64,000 nt of DNA. Origin: UBA6244 sp963676875 (GTDB lineage: Bacteria > Bacteroidota > Bacteroidia > Bacteroidales > F082). Shown here one piece after another: positions 1 to 8,002 of this stretch. The number at the start of each line of letters is the position of its first letter. Position 1 is the first letter of the stretch. The position numbers and the translations under genes were made by a program. The notes beneath the pieces were generated by a model. It saw only the letters and a program-made list of their open reading frames with translations. It was not told where the DNA came from and made no database searches. Location: positions 558,001-622,000 of the forward strand of contig OY781436.1 of the NCBI GenBank assembly GCA_963676875.1, given 5' to 3'.

Positions 1-3000
1 AATCGATTACCGTAATGTAATCGGCCATGGTGATTTGATCGGTATTCACGCCATCGCTCACCTCGAGGGTTACGTCCCATGTACCTTCGGTGTTATAGAA
101 AATTTCGGGAGGAGTTTGTCCATCATAGGTTTCAGGTGTTCCACCCTCGAAAGTCCATGTCCATTGAGTTACAGATCCGAAAGAGAGGTCTGTAAACATG
201 ACACTGTTACCCAAAGTAACTTGTGTAGGCGTTCCTTCAAATCCGGCAATGAGGGTATTGGCGCAACCCATTCCGGGAGTAGCCCAAATGCTGTCACCGG
301 CTGCATTAATGGCGGCCAGATTGACGGAATGTGTCCAGTTTTCAGCCACACTGTTATCAACGTTAGGATTGCAAAGGGTAAGAGATGGTCCCCAACCGTC
401 TGCAAGCGTATCCCAGGGTAGTATGTCATCGTAAGATACAAAATCAACAATATTATTGCTGGCATCCTGAAGTTCCACATCTTCACCTCCATTGCTAAGC
501 GCTCCGCCTGTCCATTGATAAGCACTTACGCCAAAAGTCGACTGCATGGCTACGGAGTTAACAGCTACAAGCAGGTACTCATAGGGTTGCATGGTAACTG
601 CACCAAACTCAAACTCAACGCCTTTGGAAAAATGATATCCTGTGAGATCAATTGCATCGGCACCATTGTTATAAATTTCGAGAAATTCCAATGAATCTGT
701 ACCTGATTCAGGTGGATTGTACATGATTTCGGTAATCACGATGGGAGGTGCATTAAATGGTTGGAACAATGCAAAAACATCATCACTAACGTCAAAAGGA
801 TCGCCTCCATTGGTAGCAGAAATTAAAATTTGATAATCGCTGGCCACATCGAGGTTATCGAATACAAACCAGGAAAATGTTTCGTTTGAAACAGGCAGAT
901 TTGACACCAATAGCATAGGGTCATGGCCTTCTCTTATCAAATCAATATTGATACTTCCGTCCCATCCTTCAACAGTCCAGGTAATTTCGTAAGTAGTTCC
1001 CATTTCAATCATTTCGCCCCCGTTAGGAGTCAAAATATTGATGGGGAAGTTAATGGCATTTGGCGTTCCGTTTTCCTGATTACTGGCTTTCCAGCTTTCT
1101 GCCAAAGCATTATCCAGATCGGGGCTAATGAGGGAAAGAGTCGGTCCGTCGCCATCAGGTGATGTAGGCCATGGAGAACCATCATCGTATTCAACGATAT
1201 CTATTAAAATACCATCTGCATTATACAAACGAACAGCGTCGCCACCATTACCAAGAGCCAAGCCAGCGCCTGATCCGTCATAATCAGGTGTGAAAGGGAA
1301 CGCACCACCGGTTGCTACCTCAACTGTGAAGTAATCGTAGGCAGCTACGGAAAGGCCGGCAGGAATTACAATGGGTGTATGGGTTCCGTTATCGTCGTTA
1401 ATTTTCCAGTTTTCGAGGCTAATGGGTTGATCTGTATTGTTATAAAGCTCTACCCATTCTTCATCAGTACCGATTGAATTGTACATGATTTCGTTGATCA
1501 CCAATGCAGGTGTGGTAGGAACTGTCCATGTCAAGGTTTGTGGAGCATCTGTAGGAACTGTGAATACCCAGTTACCGGCTATCCAGTTACCTTCGGAGTC
1601 ATTTACACCCCATTCCCAGTTATTCGATCCACCATCGGTTACCAGATCTTGCTGACATGTCCATATGTGGTCGCCTGCAGTTACGTCACCATTGGTTCCG
1701 TCGTCGTAGAATATGGAATGTTCCATTCCGCCACCCCATGAGGGATCGTACTGACCGTTGGCATCCCAGCTACCCTTGAGGGCAAAGCCATCGTAATTTT
1801 GTCCGACAGCATCGTCAACAATAAAGGTAACAAGTGCAGCAGGTGGCGCAGGACCTGAAATGGTGGTGGTATTTGTGGTAAAGTCGTAGGTGAAAATAGT
1901 TGGAGTTACACCATCAGCAATAAAAGGCACGTTTCCACCTGTACTTTGGTCCCAGTTATTGTTCAAAGTAACTTTGGCTTCATAGTTTCCGGCAGGAATG
2001 GTCACTTCCAATGTGTAAATGTCATCTCCTTCAGGATCAACCATTTCGCCAAGCAAATCGGTGGGATCCCAGTCGGTTCCGCCAAGTTCAGAAACAAAGC
2101 TTCCGGCAACTACGGGCAGTGTGTGGGTCACCAAATCGGCAGTATAATTGTACTTCCATGTTACGTCAGTAGCAGCAGTTAAAGTAATAACCTGGTTACT
2201 GCCAGGATACCAGTTACCATCATCCACAACTTTGTATTCGTGGGTTCCCGATGCAAGATTTTTAGTTAGTTCCATTACACCATTGGCGTTCAGCATCAGT
2301 TCCCATGCAGGGTCGTTTGCACTCCATGTGTTGAATGAACCGGCAACAAAAACACTAAAATTAAGATCACCGGCTACGGTAATGTTGTCAACTTCCCAGG
2401 TAGCCGCATCAGAAGTATTACTGGTATATTTGAAGGCCACGTAAGTTGAGGGGCCTACCAACGAATTGATATCTACTGTGCCTGCATCGCTAAAAACCCA
2501 AGTTCCTGTTGCTGGGAAGGTAAACTGTGATGTAAGGTCAGTCCATGTAAAGCCACTTGGATCGCTTACTCCATCATAGTCGGTAGAAATCAGAACAGAA
2601 AGTCCGGAGTTGTCGCCATAGTTGCGGGCATGATCGAAACGTAGTGTAACATTGGTAAAATTGCTACAATCAAATCCATCCGTAATCAACCAGTCTTCGT
2701 TATCCTGGGGGCCACCATCGTATCCGTTCATGTAGGAACAACCGGCTGGTAATCCGTAAGAGGCATATTCCCATACCTGTGCGCCTACCGAGTTGTAACC
2801 TGTTGTTTGTCCCAGATCAGATTCAAAGGGCTCAAAATAAATGTATGACGGAGTGGGGCCACCACCACCAACAGGTGTCATGGTAAAATCGTCAACATAA
2901 ACTATTTCAGCTCCGTCGAAACCAGATTGGTCATAAAATCTCAGACCAATTTCAACCGTACCATCCGAAGCAGCTGAATAGGTATAGGTTAATTCTTGCC

Positions 3001-3385
3001 AGGCATTGGTAATGGTATTGTCAGAGTAATTGAGGTAAGTGTCCACATACAATCTGGCTTTTACAAAACCCTCTGTATGGTAAACCCAAACGCTTACGTC
3101 GTAGTCGGTACCACCAACTACGTTAACTGATTGACGAAAATCAGTATTGGCTTGTGTTCCAGTGGTTACATCTACAGAAGCCGATTTGGATCCTCCATGT
3201 ATCGGTGAGGTGGCTTCGGTAACAGTAATACCTGCATCAATTGTTGTCCAGCCGTCGGGAACTCCTGCTGTCCATGATTCAAAGTCGCCATTGACCACAA
3301 TGCTCTGAGCATTAGTGGACAATGCAAACACAGAAACTAAGCAAACAGCGATAAGAAGTCGGCTAAGTGTAATAAATTTGCTCAT
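1..3385 (-). CDS. Large secreted multidomain protein, 5' part (C-terminus beyond window)
   Basis: One open frame runs from an ATG at 3385 to the left edge, giving about 1,128 visible residues and no stop. It opens with a signal peptide (basic start, hydrophobic core, cleavage after about residue 27, ending TNAQ). Next come a jelly-roll-like region starting VVNGDFESW (28-165), a choice-of-anchor-J/cleaved-adhesin-like region (about 172-326), and two or three E-set modules resembling CBM48/X25 starch-binding folds (VAGSFNTW near 330; PAGNYEAKVTLNNNWD near 460). Two lamin-tail domains follow (EIMYN motifs near 634 and 888). A PKD domain closes the visible part (DVTLEVSDGVNTDQITMADY at the edge). 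In-frame motifs spread over the whole length exclude a frameshift in the visible part. The domain set is typical of Bacteroidota exoproteins; a T9SS sorting domain at the unseen C-terminus is inferred. Any catalytic domain would lie outside the window. Confidence 0.85.
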   Translation of the reverse strand, partial: MSKFITLSRLLIAVCLVSVFALSTNAQSIVVNGDFESWTAGVPDGWTTIDAGITVTEATSPIHGGSKSASVDVTTGTQANTDFRQSVNVVGGTDYDVSVWVYHTEGFVKARLYVDTYLNYSDNTITNAWQELTYTYSAASDGTVEIGLRFYDQSGFDGAEIVYVDDFTMTPVGGGGPTPSYIYFEPFESDLGQTTGYNSVGAQVWEYASYGLPAGCSYMNGYDGGPQDNEDWLITDGFDCSNFTNVTLRFDHARNYGDNSGLSVLISTDYDGVSDPSGFTWTDLTSQFTFPATGTWVFSDAGTVDINSLVGPSTYVAFKYTSNTSDAATWEVDNITVAGDLNFSVFVAGSFNTWSANDPAWELMLNANGVMELTKNLASGTHEYKVVDDGNWYPGSNQVITLTAATDVTWKYNYTADLVTHTLPVVAGSFVSELGGTDWDPTDLLGEMVDPEGDDIYTLEVTIPAGNYEAKVTLNNNWDQSTGGNVPFIADGVTPTIFTYDFTTNTTTISGPAPPAALVTFIVDDAVGQNYDGFALKGSWDANGQYDPSWGGGMEHSIFYDDGTNGDVTAGDHIWTCQQDLVTDGGSNNWEWGVNDSEGNWIAGNWVFTVPTDAPQTLTWTVPTTPALVINEIMYNSIGTDEEWVELYNNTDQPISLENWKINDDNGTHTPIVIPAGLSVAAYDYFTVEVATGGAFPFTPDYDGSGAGLALGNGGDAVRLYNADGILIDIVEYDDGSPWPTSPDGDGPTLSLISPDLDNALAESWKASNQENGTPNAINFPINILTPNGGEMIEMGTTYEITWTVEGWDGSINIDLIREGHDPMLLVSNLPVSNETFSWFVFDNLDVASDYQILISATNGGDPFDVSDDVFALFQPFNAPPIVITEIMYNPPESGTDSLEFLEIYNNGADAIDLTGYHFSKGVEFEFGAVTMQPYEYLLVAVNSVAMQSTFGVSAYQWTGGALSNGGEDVELQDASNNIVDFVSYDDILPWDTLADGWGPSLTLCNPNVDNSVAENWTHSVNLAAINAAGDSIWATPGMGCANTLIAGFEGTPTQVTLGNSVMFTDLSFGSVTQWTWTFEGGTPETYDGQTPPEIFYNTEGTWDVTLEVSDGVNTDQITMADYITVID

Positions 3386-3503
3386 AAAACTTTAAAATTA
3401 GATTAGTAAATATTTTTATTCAAAAGTGGCCATTTTTGCCACATAAAGCTGTAATTTTCCGTTATTAAATCGTTAATAACCGTTCAATACATAGGGCATA
3501 AAG

Positions 3504-3511
3504 CGAATCTA
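3504..3511 (-). promoter_or_regulatory. Possible -7 box upstream of the large secreted protein
   Basis: On the minus strand this reads TAGATTCG, one mismatch from the Bacteroidota TAnnTTTG box. It would give a leader of about 110 bases. No convincing TTG lies at the expected distance, so the call is weak. Confidence 0.3.
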
Positions 3512-3536
3512 CGAAGTTAAAAACATTTTTAATATG

Positions 3537-3573
3537 ATAAAAAAAAAGTTGCCGATTTTCATCGACAACTTTT
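3537..3573 (-). terminator. Rho-independent terminator of dnaK
   Basis: On the minus strand an 8-bp arm (AAAAGTTG), a mismatch and a 4-bp arm (CGAT) close a 4-base loop. The hairpin is followed by a run of nine T. It starts 20 bases after the dnaK stop codon. Confidence 0.85.
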
Positions 3574-3593
3574 CAACGTTTGTTAACAATTAT

Positions 3594-5513
3594 TTACTTA
3601 TCGTCCACTTCTTCAAAGTCAACGTCAGTTACTTCGTCGTCACCGGGTTTTTGTGCGTTTCCGGCATCTCCACCGGGAGCGGCACCGGGTTGACCTTGTG
3701 CAGGATCGCCCCCTGTATTTTTGTACATCTCTTCGCTGGCTTTCTGCCATACGGCGTTGAGTTTTTCCATGGCAGCATCCACGGCGACAAGATCCTGACT
3801 TTTGTGAGCGGTGCGCAGTTGTTCGAGGGCACCTTCAATTTCCGACTTTTTGTCGGCGGGCACTTTGTCGCCAAACTCTTTCAATTGCTTTTCCGTTTGG
3901 AAAATCAGCGCATCGGCAGCATTAAGTTTGTCAACACGTTCGCGTTCTTTTTTATCGCTGTCGGCATTGGCTTCTGCTTCAGATTTCATGCGTTTGATTT
4001 CTTCATCGGAAAGTCCCGAAGAAGCTTCAATACGAATGCTTTGTGATTTTCCGGAAGCTTTATCTTTGGCAGATACGTTCAAGATACCGTTGGAATCGAT
4101 ATCGAAGGTAACTTCAATTTGCGGGATACCGCGGGGTGCCGGTGGAATTCCATCGAGGTGGAAACGTCCAATGCTTTTGTTTTGGTTAGCCATGGGTCGT
4201 TCACCTTGCAAAATATGAATCTCTACCGAAGGTTGGTTGTCGGAAGCAGTGGAGAAAACTTCTGATTTCTTTGTTGGAATGGTGGTGTTGGCGTCAATCA
4301 ATTTGGTCATAACACCTCCCATGGTTTCAATACCAAGAGTTAAGGGAGTAACATCGAGAAGCAGTACATCTTTTACCTCACCGGTTAGTACACCTCCTTG
4401 AATGGCAGCACCCAGGGCAACCACTTCGTCAGGATTAACACCCTTGGAAGGTTCTTTGCCAAAGATTTTCTTCACCAACTCCTGTATGGCAGGGATACGT
4501 GTAGAACCACCCACCAGAATTACTTCGTCTATATCAGCAGCATTGAGTCCGGCATCTCGTATGGCCTCTTCACAAGGTTTGATGGTGTCGTGAATCAGTT
4601 TGTCTGACAATTGTTCAAATTTTGAACGGGTCAATTTTTTCACCAAGTGCTTTGGCACACCATCAACGGGCATGATGTAAGGCAGGTTGATTTCAGTTTC
4701 AGTAGCACTTGAAAGCTCAATTTTTGCTTTTTCGGCAGCTTCTTTCAAACGTTGTAAAGCCATCGGGTCTTTTTTCAAATCAAGGCCTTCATCTTTTTTA
4801 AACTCATCTGCAAGCCAATCGATAATCACCTGATCGAAATCGTCACCACCCAGGTGGGTATTTCCGTTGGTAGATTTCACCTCAAACACGCCATCACCCA
4901 GTTCGAGAATGGAGATATCAAAAGTACCACCACCCAAGTCGAATACGGCAATTTTTGAATCTTCCTTTTTCTTATCGAGACCATAAGCCAAGGCGGCTGC
5001 AGTAGGCTCGTTGATTATTCTTTTTACGGTTAATCCTGCGATTTCTCCGGCTTCTTTGGTTGCTTGCCGTTCGCTGTCGTCGAAATATGCGGGAACAGTA
5101 ATAACGGCCTCTGTAACTGTTTGTCCAAGATAATCCTCGGCAGTTTTCTTCATTTTTTGAAGAACGATGGCCGAAATTTCTTGTGGCGTATATAATCTGT
5201 CGCCAATCTTCACTCGCGGCGTATCGTTGTCTCCCTTCACCACTTTGTAGGCAGAACGTTCGATTTCCGAACTCATTTCATTATATTTGTTACCCATGAA
5301 CCGTTTGATCGAAGAAACGGTGTTCGAAGGATTGGTAATGGCCTGACGTTTGGCTGGATCGCCAACTTTTCGTTCACCATTTTCGGTAAATGCTACAATC
5401 GAAGGTGTAGTACGACGGCCTTCGCTGTTAGGGATGACAACGGGCTCATTGCCTTCCATTACGGCCACGCAAGAGTTGGTTGTTCCTAAGTCAATTCCAA
5501 TTATTTTTCCCAT
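3594..5513 (-). CDS. dnaK: Chaperone protein DnaK (Hsp70)
   Basis: Full-length 639-residue Hsp70, the usual length. It is an ATP-driven chaperone that binds unfolded hydrophobic segments and works with DnaJ and GrpE. The nucleotide-binding domain shows IIGIDLGTTNSCVAVMEG at the N-terminus, VFDLGGGTFDIS near 195 and VGGSTRIP near 337. The substrate-binding domain follows (DVTPLTLGIETMGG near 390), then the helical lid and an acidic tail ending DFEEVDDK. The start is the only sensible one, directly before the phosphate-binding loop. No dnaJ or grpE is adjacent, so the gene appears monocistronic, with a strong terminator behind it. An unusual T-rich TGYC motif cluster lies about 165-220 bases upstream. 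Confidence 0.98.
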   Translation of the reverse strand: MGKIIGIDLGTTNSCVAVMEGNEPVVIPNSEGRRTTPSIVAFTENGERKVGDPAKRQAITNPSNTVSSIKRFMGNKYNEMSSEIERSAYKVVKGDNDTPRVKIGDRLYTPQEISAIVLQKMKKTAEDYLGQTVTEAVITVPAYFDDSERQATKEAGEIAGLTVKRIINEPTAAALAYGLDKKKEDSKIAVFDLGGGTFDISILELGDGVFEVKSTNGNTHLGGDDFDQVIIDWLADEFKKDEGLDLKKDPMALQRLKEAAEKAKIELSSATETEINLPYIMPVDGVPKHLVKKLTRSKFEQLSDKLIHDTIKPCEEAIRDAGLNAADIDEVILVGGSTRIPAIQELVKKIFGKEPSKGVNPDEVVALGAAIQGGVLTGEVKDVLLLDVTPLTLGIETMGGVMTKLIDANTTIPTKKSEVFSTASDNQPSVEIHILQGERPMANQNKSIGRFHLDGIPPAPRGIPQIEVTFDIDSNGILNVSAKDKASGKSQSIRIEASSGLSDEEIKRMKSEAEANADSDKKERERVDKLNAADALIFQTEKQLKEFGDKVPADKKSEIEGALEQLRTAHKSQDLVAVDAAMEKLNAVWQKASEEMYKNTGGDPAQGQPGAAPGGDAGNAQKPGDDEVTDVDFEEVDDK

Positions 5514-5677
5514 GTTATCTTTTGTTAAGGTTCTTTAAACTAATTTTTTAGCAGTGTTTCAATCATTGTGCCAAAACACACATTTTTCAGTAACCCAACA
5601 AAGGAGAAATGCAGGAATCATTCTAACAAGCAATTATTAACACTTGTTTTTCAGTAAGTTAAAAAAGTCTTTTGGAT

Positions 5678-5733
5678 TGACATTTTGTTCTGTCCCGATT
5701 CGAGATTGTGACAAAAAGGCAGCAAAAATGGCA
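5678..5733 (-). promoter_or_regulatory. Repeated TGYC/T-tract motifs upstream of dnaK
   Basis: Read towards dnaK, this holds TGCCATTTTTGCTGCCTTTT, then TTGTCA, and about 20 bases later GACAGAACAAAATGTCA. TGCC/TGTC cores are thus separated by T-tracts, with a GACA...TGTC inverted pair. No TAnnTTTG box was seen before dnaK, so this may be an alternative promoter or a heat-shock control site. That is inference from position and repetition only. Confidence 0.35.
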
Positions 5734-5797
5734 CTTCAGTTGTACTGAGAACTACCAATGGGCTCCATTTTTTGCCAAGCTGATAGCATAATAACGA

Positions 5798-6820
5798 CTA
5801 TTGGGGTGCTATAAAACCATAATCTCGGGAAACCAACTCCTCGATTGTTAATCCCGACAGTTCCACAGATCGTTCCGTACTGTGGCGCGAGGCAAAAATA
5901 CCGATGGCACCATCCATATTGGAATATATTGGGACTTCTTCGAGCAGACTACCCGAAGACCCATTGATTTCGAGGAACGTATCGAGCACCTGGGAACCGG
6001 CCGAAATATGCACATCTACTTTTCCTGCCCATCTTTTTACATTGGGAATCTTCTCAAGATGGTCGTCGAGCAAAGAGAAAAAACTGATTCCGGAAAAGGA
6101 CTTATCCATACTTTCCCCTCCTGCAACAGTTTTTGATTTGGTTGTTCCTAAAAACCAATCGATGGATTTGTAGGCTGTGTCCTGCGATCCCGGCACCACT
6201 TCTTTATAATTAAAGGTGAGTGTAATTTCATACCGCTTGGCATTCTTTACCGAAGTCCATTCAACTTTTTGCTCAGTAACAGCAGGATTGGTCAAAAAGG
6301 CAATATATCTGGAGGGTTTACTTACACTGAACTGTCCAATCATCGGTGTTTCACCTTGTATAATTGAATCATTTTTATTGATGGTGAGTTCATAGGTATA
6401 ATCACTAAACAAAGGTTCTGTGGTATAATACATTAGCTGGTTGGGGGCATAAAAGGGGTTAATTTGCAGTGTATCTCCGTCAGCGCCAAGGACATATTGA
6501 GCCAATTGTTTATTATGAATGGTAATGGTATCAAGTATAATAGGATCAAGAACCGATCCTCCTGTTTTGGAACCGATCAATTGAACATTCAGCTTATATG
6601 GATAGTTACTCGAGTCAGGATTTTGGGCAATTACCAGTGCATTTCCCGGACCGGTGAAAGCTTTTGTAATTTTTATCCAAGTAGTATCATCAGTATAATC
6701 AGCTATGCCATACACTACGGTAACATCTTTATAATCAGCATACATATCCACCTTTGTGGAGCATCCTCCCAATAAATAAAGAAGGGAAAGCATCAGGGCT
6801 GTAATGGTAAATGTCCTCAT
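5798..6820 (-). CDS. Hypothetical surface lipoprotein with Ig-like repeats
   Basis: 340 residues from the ATG at 6820. The frame stays open upstream, but a perfect TAnnTTTG box lies at 6850-6857, which rules out the longer start. The N-terminus is a type II signal peptide with a lipobox (LYLLGGCS, Cys near residue 19). The rest is beta-rich: an N-terminal part beginning YADYKDVTVVYGIADYTDD, then an ITLTFNYK segment and a conserved-looking SGSLLEEVPIYSNMDGAIGI stretch near the end. The layout (short lipobox, then two Ig-like units) resembles Bacteroidota DUF4249-type lipoproteins, but I cannot assign the family firmly. It probably sits in the outer membrane facing the periplasm or the surface. 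It is monocistronic, between the kor terminator and dnaK. Confidence 0.75.
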   Translation of the reverse strand: MRTFTITALMLSLLYLLGGCSTKVDMYADYKDVTVVYGIADYTDDTTWIKITKAFTGPGNALVIAQNPDSSNYPYKLNVQLIGSKTGGSVLDPIILDTITIHNKQLAQYVLGADGDTLQINPFYAPNQLMYYTTEPLFSDYTYELTINKNDSIIQGETPMIGQFSVSKPSRYIAFLTNPAVTEQKVEWTSVKNAKRYEITLTFNYKEVVPGSQDTAYKSIDWFLGTTKSKTVAGGESMDKSFSGISFFSLLDDHLEKIPNVKRWAGKVDVHISAGSQVLDTFLEINGSSGSLLEEVPIYSNMDGAIGIFASRHSTERSVELSGLTIEELVSRDYGFIAPQ

Positions 6821-6849
6821 ATCTCTTGTTTCAACCAAATTTAAACGCA

Positions 6850-6857
6850 CAAAAGTA
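6850..6857 (-). promoter_or_regulatory. -7 box of the hypothetical lipoprotein gene
   Basis: The minus strand reads TACTTTTG, a perfect TAnnTTTG. It lies 29 bases before the ATG at 6820, giving a leader of about 24 bases. No clear -33 TTG is visible. Confidence 0.5.
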
Positions 6858-6911
6858 CATTTTATTCTTTTGAGACGCGAAAAATACAGTGAGTTCTGAA
6901 AAATGGAGCTT

Positions 6912-6946
6912 AAAAAAAATCCCGTCTGAAATTTCAAACGGGATTT
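6912..6946 (-). terminator. Terminator of the korAB operon
   Basis: Minus strand: arm AAATCCCGT pairs with ACGGGATTT around a TGAAATTTCA core and is followed by a T-run. It starts about 20 bases after the korB stop. Confidence 0.85.
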
Positions 6947-6966
6947 ATCAAATAAGGTCTATTGAA

Positions 6967-7998
6967 TTAGTCTATTTGCCAGGTTACACCACCGGAAAGC
7001 AGGTCGTCCATATTTTTAATTTTCGACACCTTTTTCTCGTGTGCGATAGAGTTATGCATGGCTTCTTCCAAAGTTTCGGCAGCTACCGATCTGATAACAC
7101 CCAATGCGGCAGGCAATTCAGGTGGAGCCATATTGGCCAGCATCAAATGAATTCCGGGATCCGGCTCAGTGGGGTCATGTACCAACAGGTCGGCTTCGGT
7201 AATTCCGTTTTTCCCAATTTCAACTGCTTCCAAACGGGTACCTCTTAATACAATACCTTTGTCGCGCTCGCGGCCATAAATCATAGGTTTACCGGCTTCC
7301 AACACGATTTGGGAATCGTCTTTGGTTTCACGTCCGGTAATTAGTCCATGTACCTGATTGTTGAAAATAACACAGTTGGCCAAAATTTCCACGATGGAGG
7401 TACCTTTATGTTCTGCAGCCTGTTTAAAAATCTTCGTCATGAGTTTGGGATTGGTATCCACCGCTCTGGCAAAGAATTTACCACGGGCACCTATTACCAG
7501 TTCACCAGGGTTAAAAGGTGTTTCGAAAGATCCTTGTGGAGAGCTCTTTGTTTTAGAACCTTTTGGTGTGGTGGGTGAATATTGACCTTTGGTAAGTCCG
7601 TAGATTTTATTGTTGAACATCAGGTAGTTGATGTCGGGATTACGACGGGCAATGTGGATAAAATGATTTCCCCCGATGGCCATGGAGTCGCCATCACCGG
7701 AAATCATCCACACGCTTAACTTGGGATTGGCCAATTTGATGCCTGTGGCAAGAGCCGCGGCACGTCCGTGAATACTATGAAAACCGTAGGTGTTCATGTA
7801 ATAGGGAAAGCGTGAGGAGCAACCGATTCCTGACACCACCACAAAGTCCTCTTTGGGGATGCCCAATTCAGGAAATACATTTTCCACCGATTTAAGAATG
7901 GCGTGGTCACCACAACCGGGGCACCATTTCACCATTTGGTCGCTTTCAAATTCTTCTTTGGTCAGGGCGAGTTTTTTTGTATCTATTGTATTCTCCAT
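6967..7998 (-). CDS. korB: 2-oxoacid:ferredoxin oxidoreductase, beta subunit
   Basis: 343 residues. This is the thiamine-diphosphate-binding subunit of a 2-oxoacid (most likely 2-oxoglutarate) ferredoxin oxidoreductase, which decarboxylates the 2-oxoacid to an acyl-CoA and reduces ferredoxin. Visible are the WCPGCGDH iron-sulfur/TPP motif (25-32), the SGIGCSSR loop near 56, the TPP-Mg motif GDGDSMAIGG (101-110) with NNKIYGLTKGQ after it, and a C-terminal DLLSGGVTWQID tail. It starts 4 bases after the korA stop codon, so the two are translated as a pair. A strong terminator follows. Family knowledge favours 2-oxoglutarate over pyruvate for this fused alpha/gamma plus beta architecture, and the sucAB neighbours fit. 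Substrate specificity is not proven by sequence. Confidence 0.93.
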   Translation of the reverse strand: MENTIDTKKLALTKEEFESDQMVKWCPGCGDHAILKSVENVFPELGIPKEDFVVVSGIGCSSRFPYYMNTYGFHSIHGRAAALATGIKLANPKLSVWMISGDGDSMAIGGNHFIHIARRNPDINYLMFNNKIYGLTKGQYSPTTPKGSKTKSSPQGSFETPFNPGELVIGARGKFFARAVDTNPKLMTKIFKQAAEHKGTSIVEILANCVIFNNQVHGLITGRETKDDSQIVLEAGKPMIYGRERDKGIVLRGTRLEAVEIGKNGITEADLLVHDPTEPDPGIHLMLANMAPPELPAALGVIRSVAAETLEEAMHNSIAHEKKVSKIKNMDDLLSGGVTWQID

Positions 7999-8002
7999 TA
8001 TT

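Noticed and set aside
5729..5743. Sigma-54-like sequence TGGCAC-N5-TTGT on the plus strand
   Set aside because: It points away from dnaK and towards a gene on the opposite strand; the -12 half lacks the final GC. It is part of the T-tract motif cluster read in reverse.
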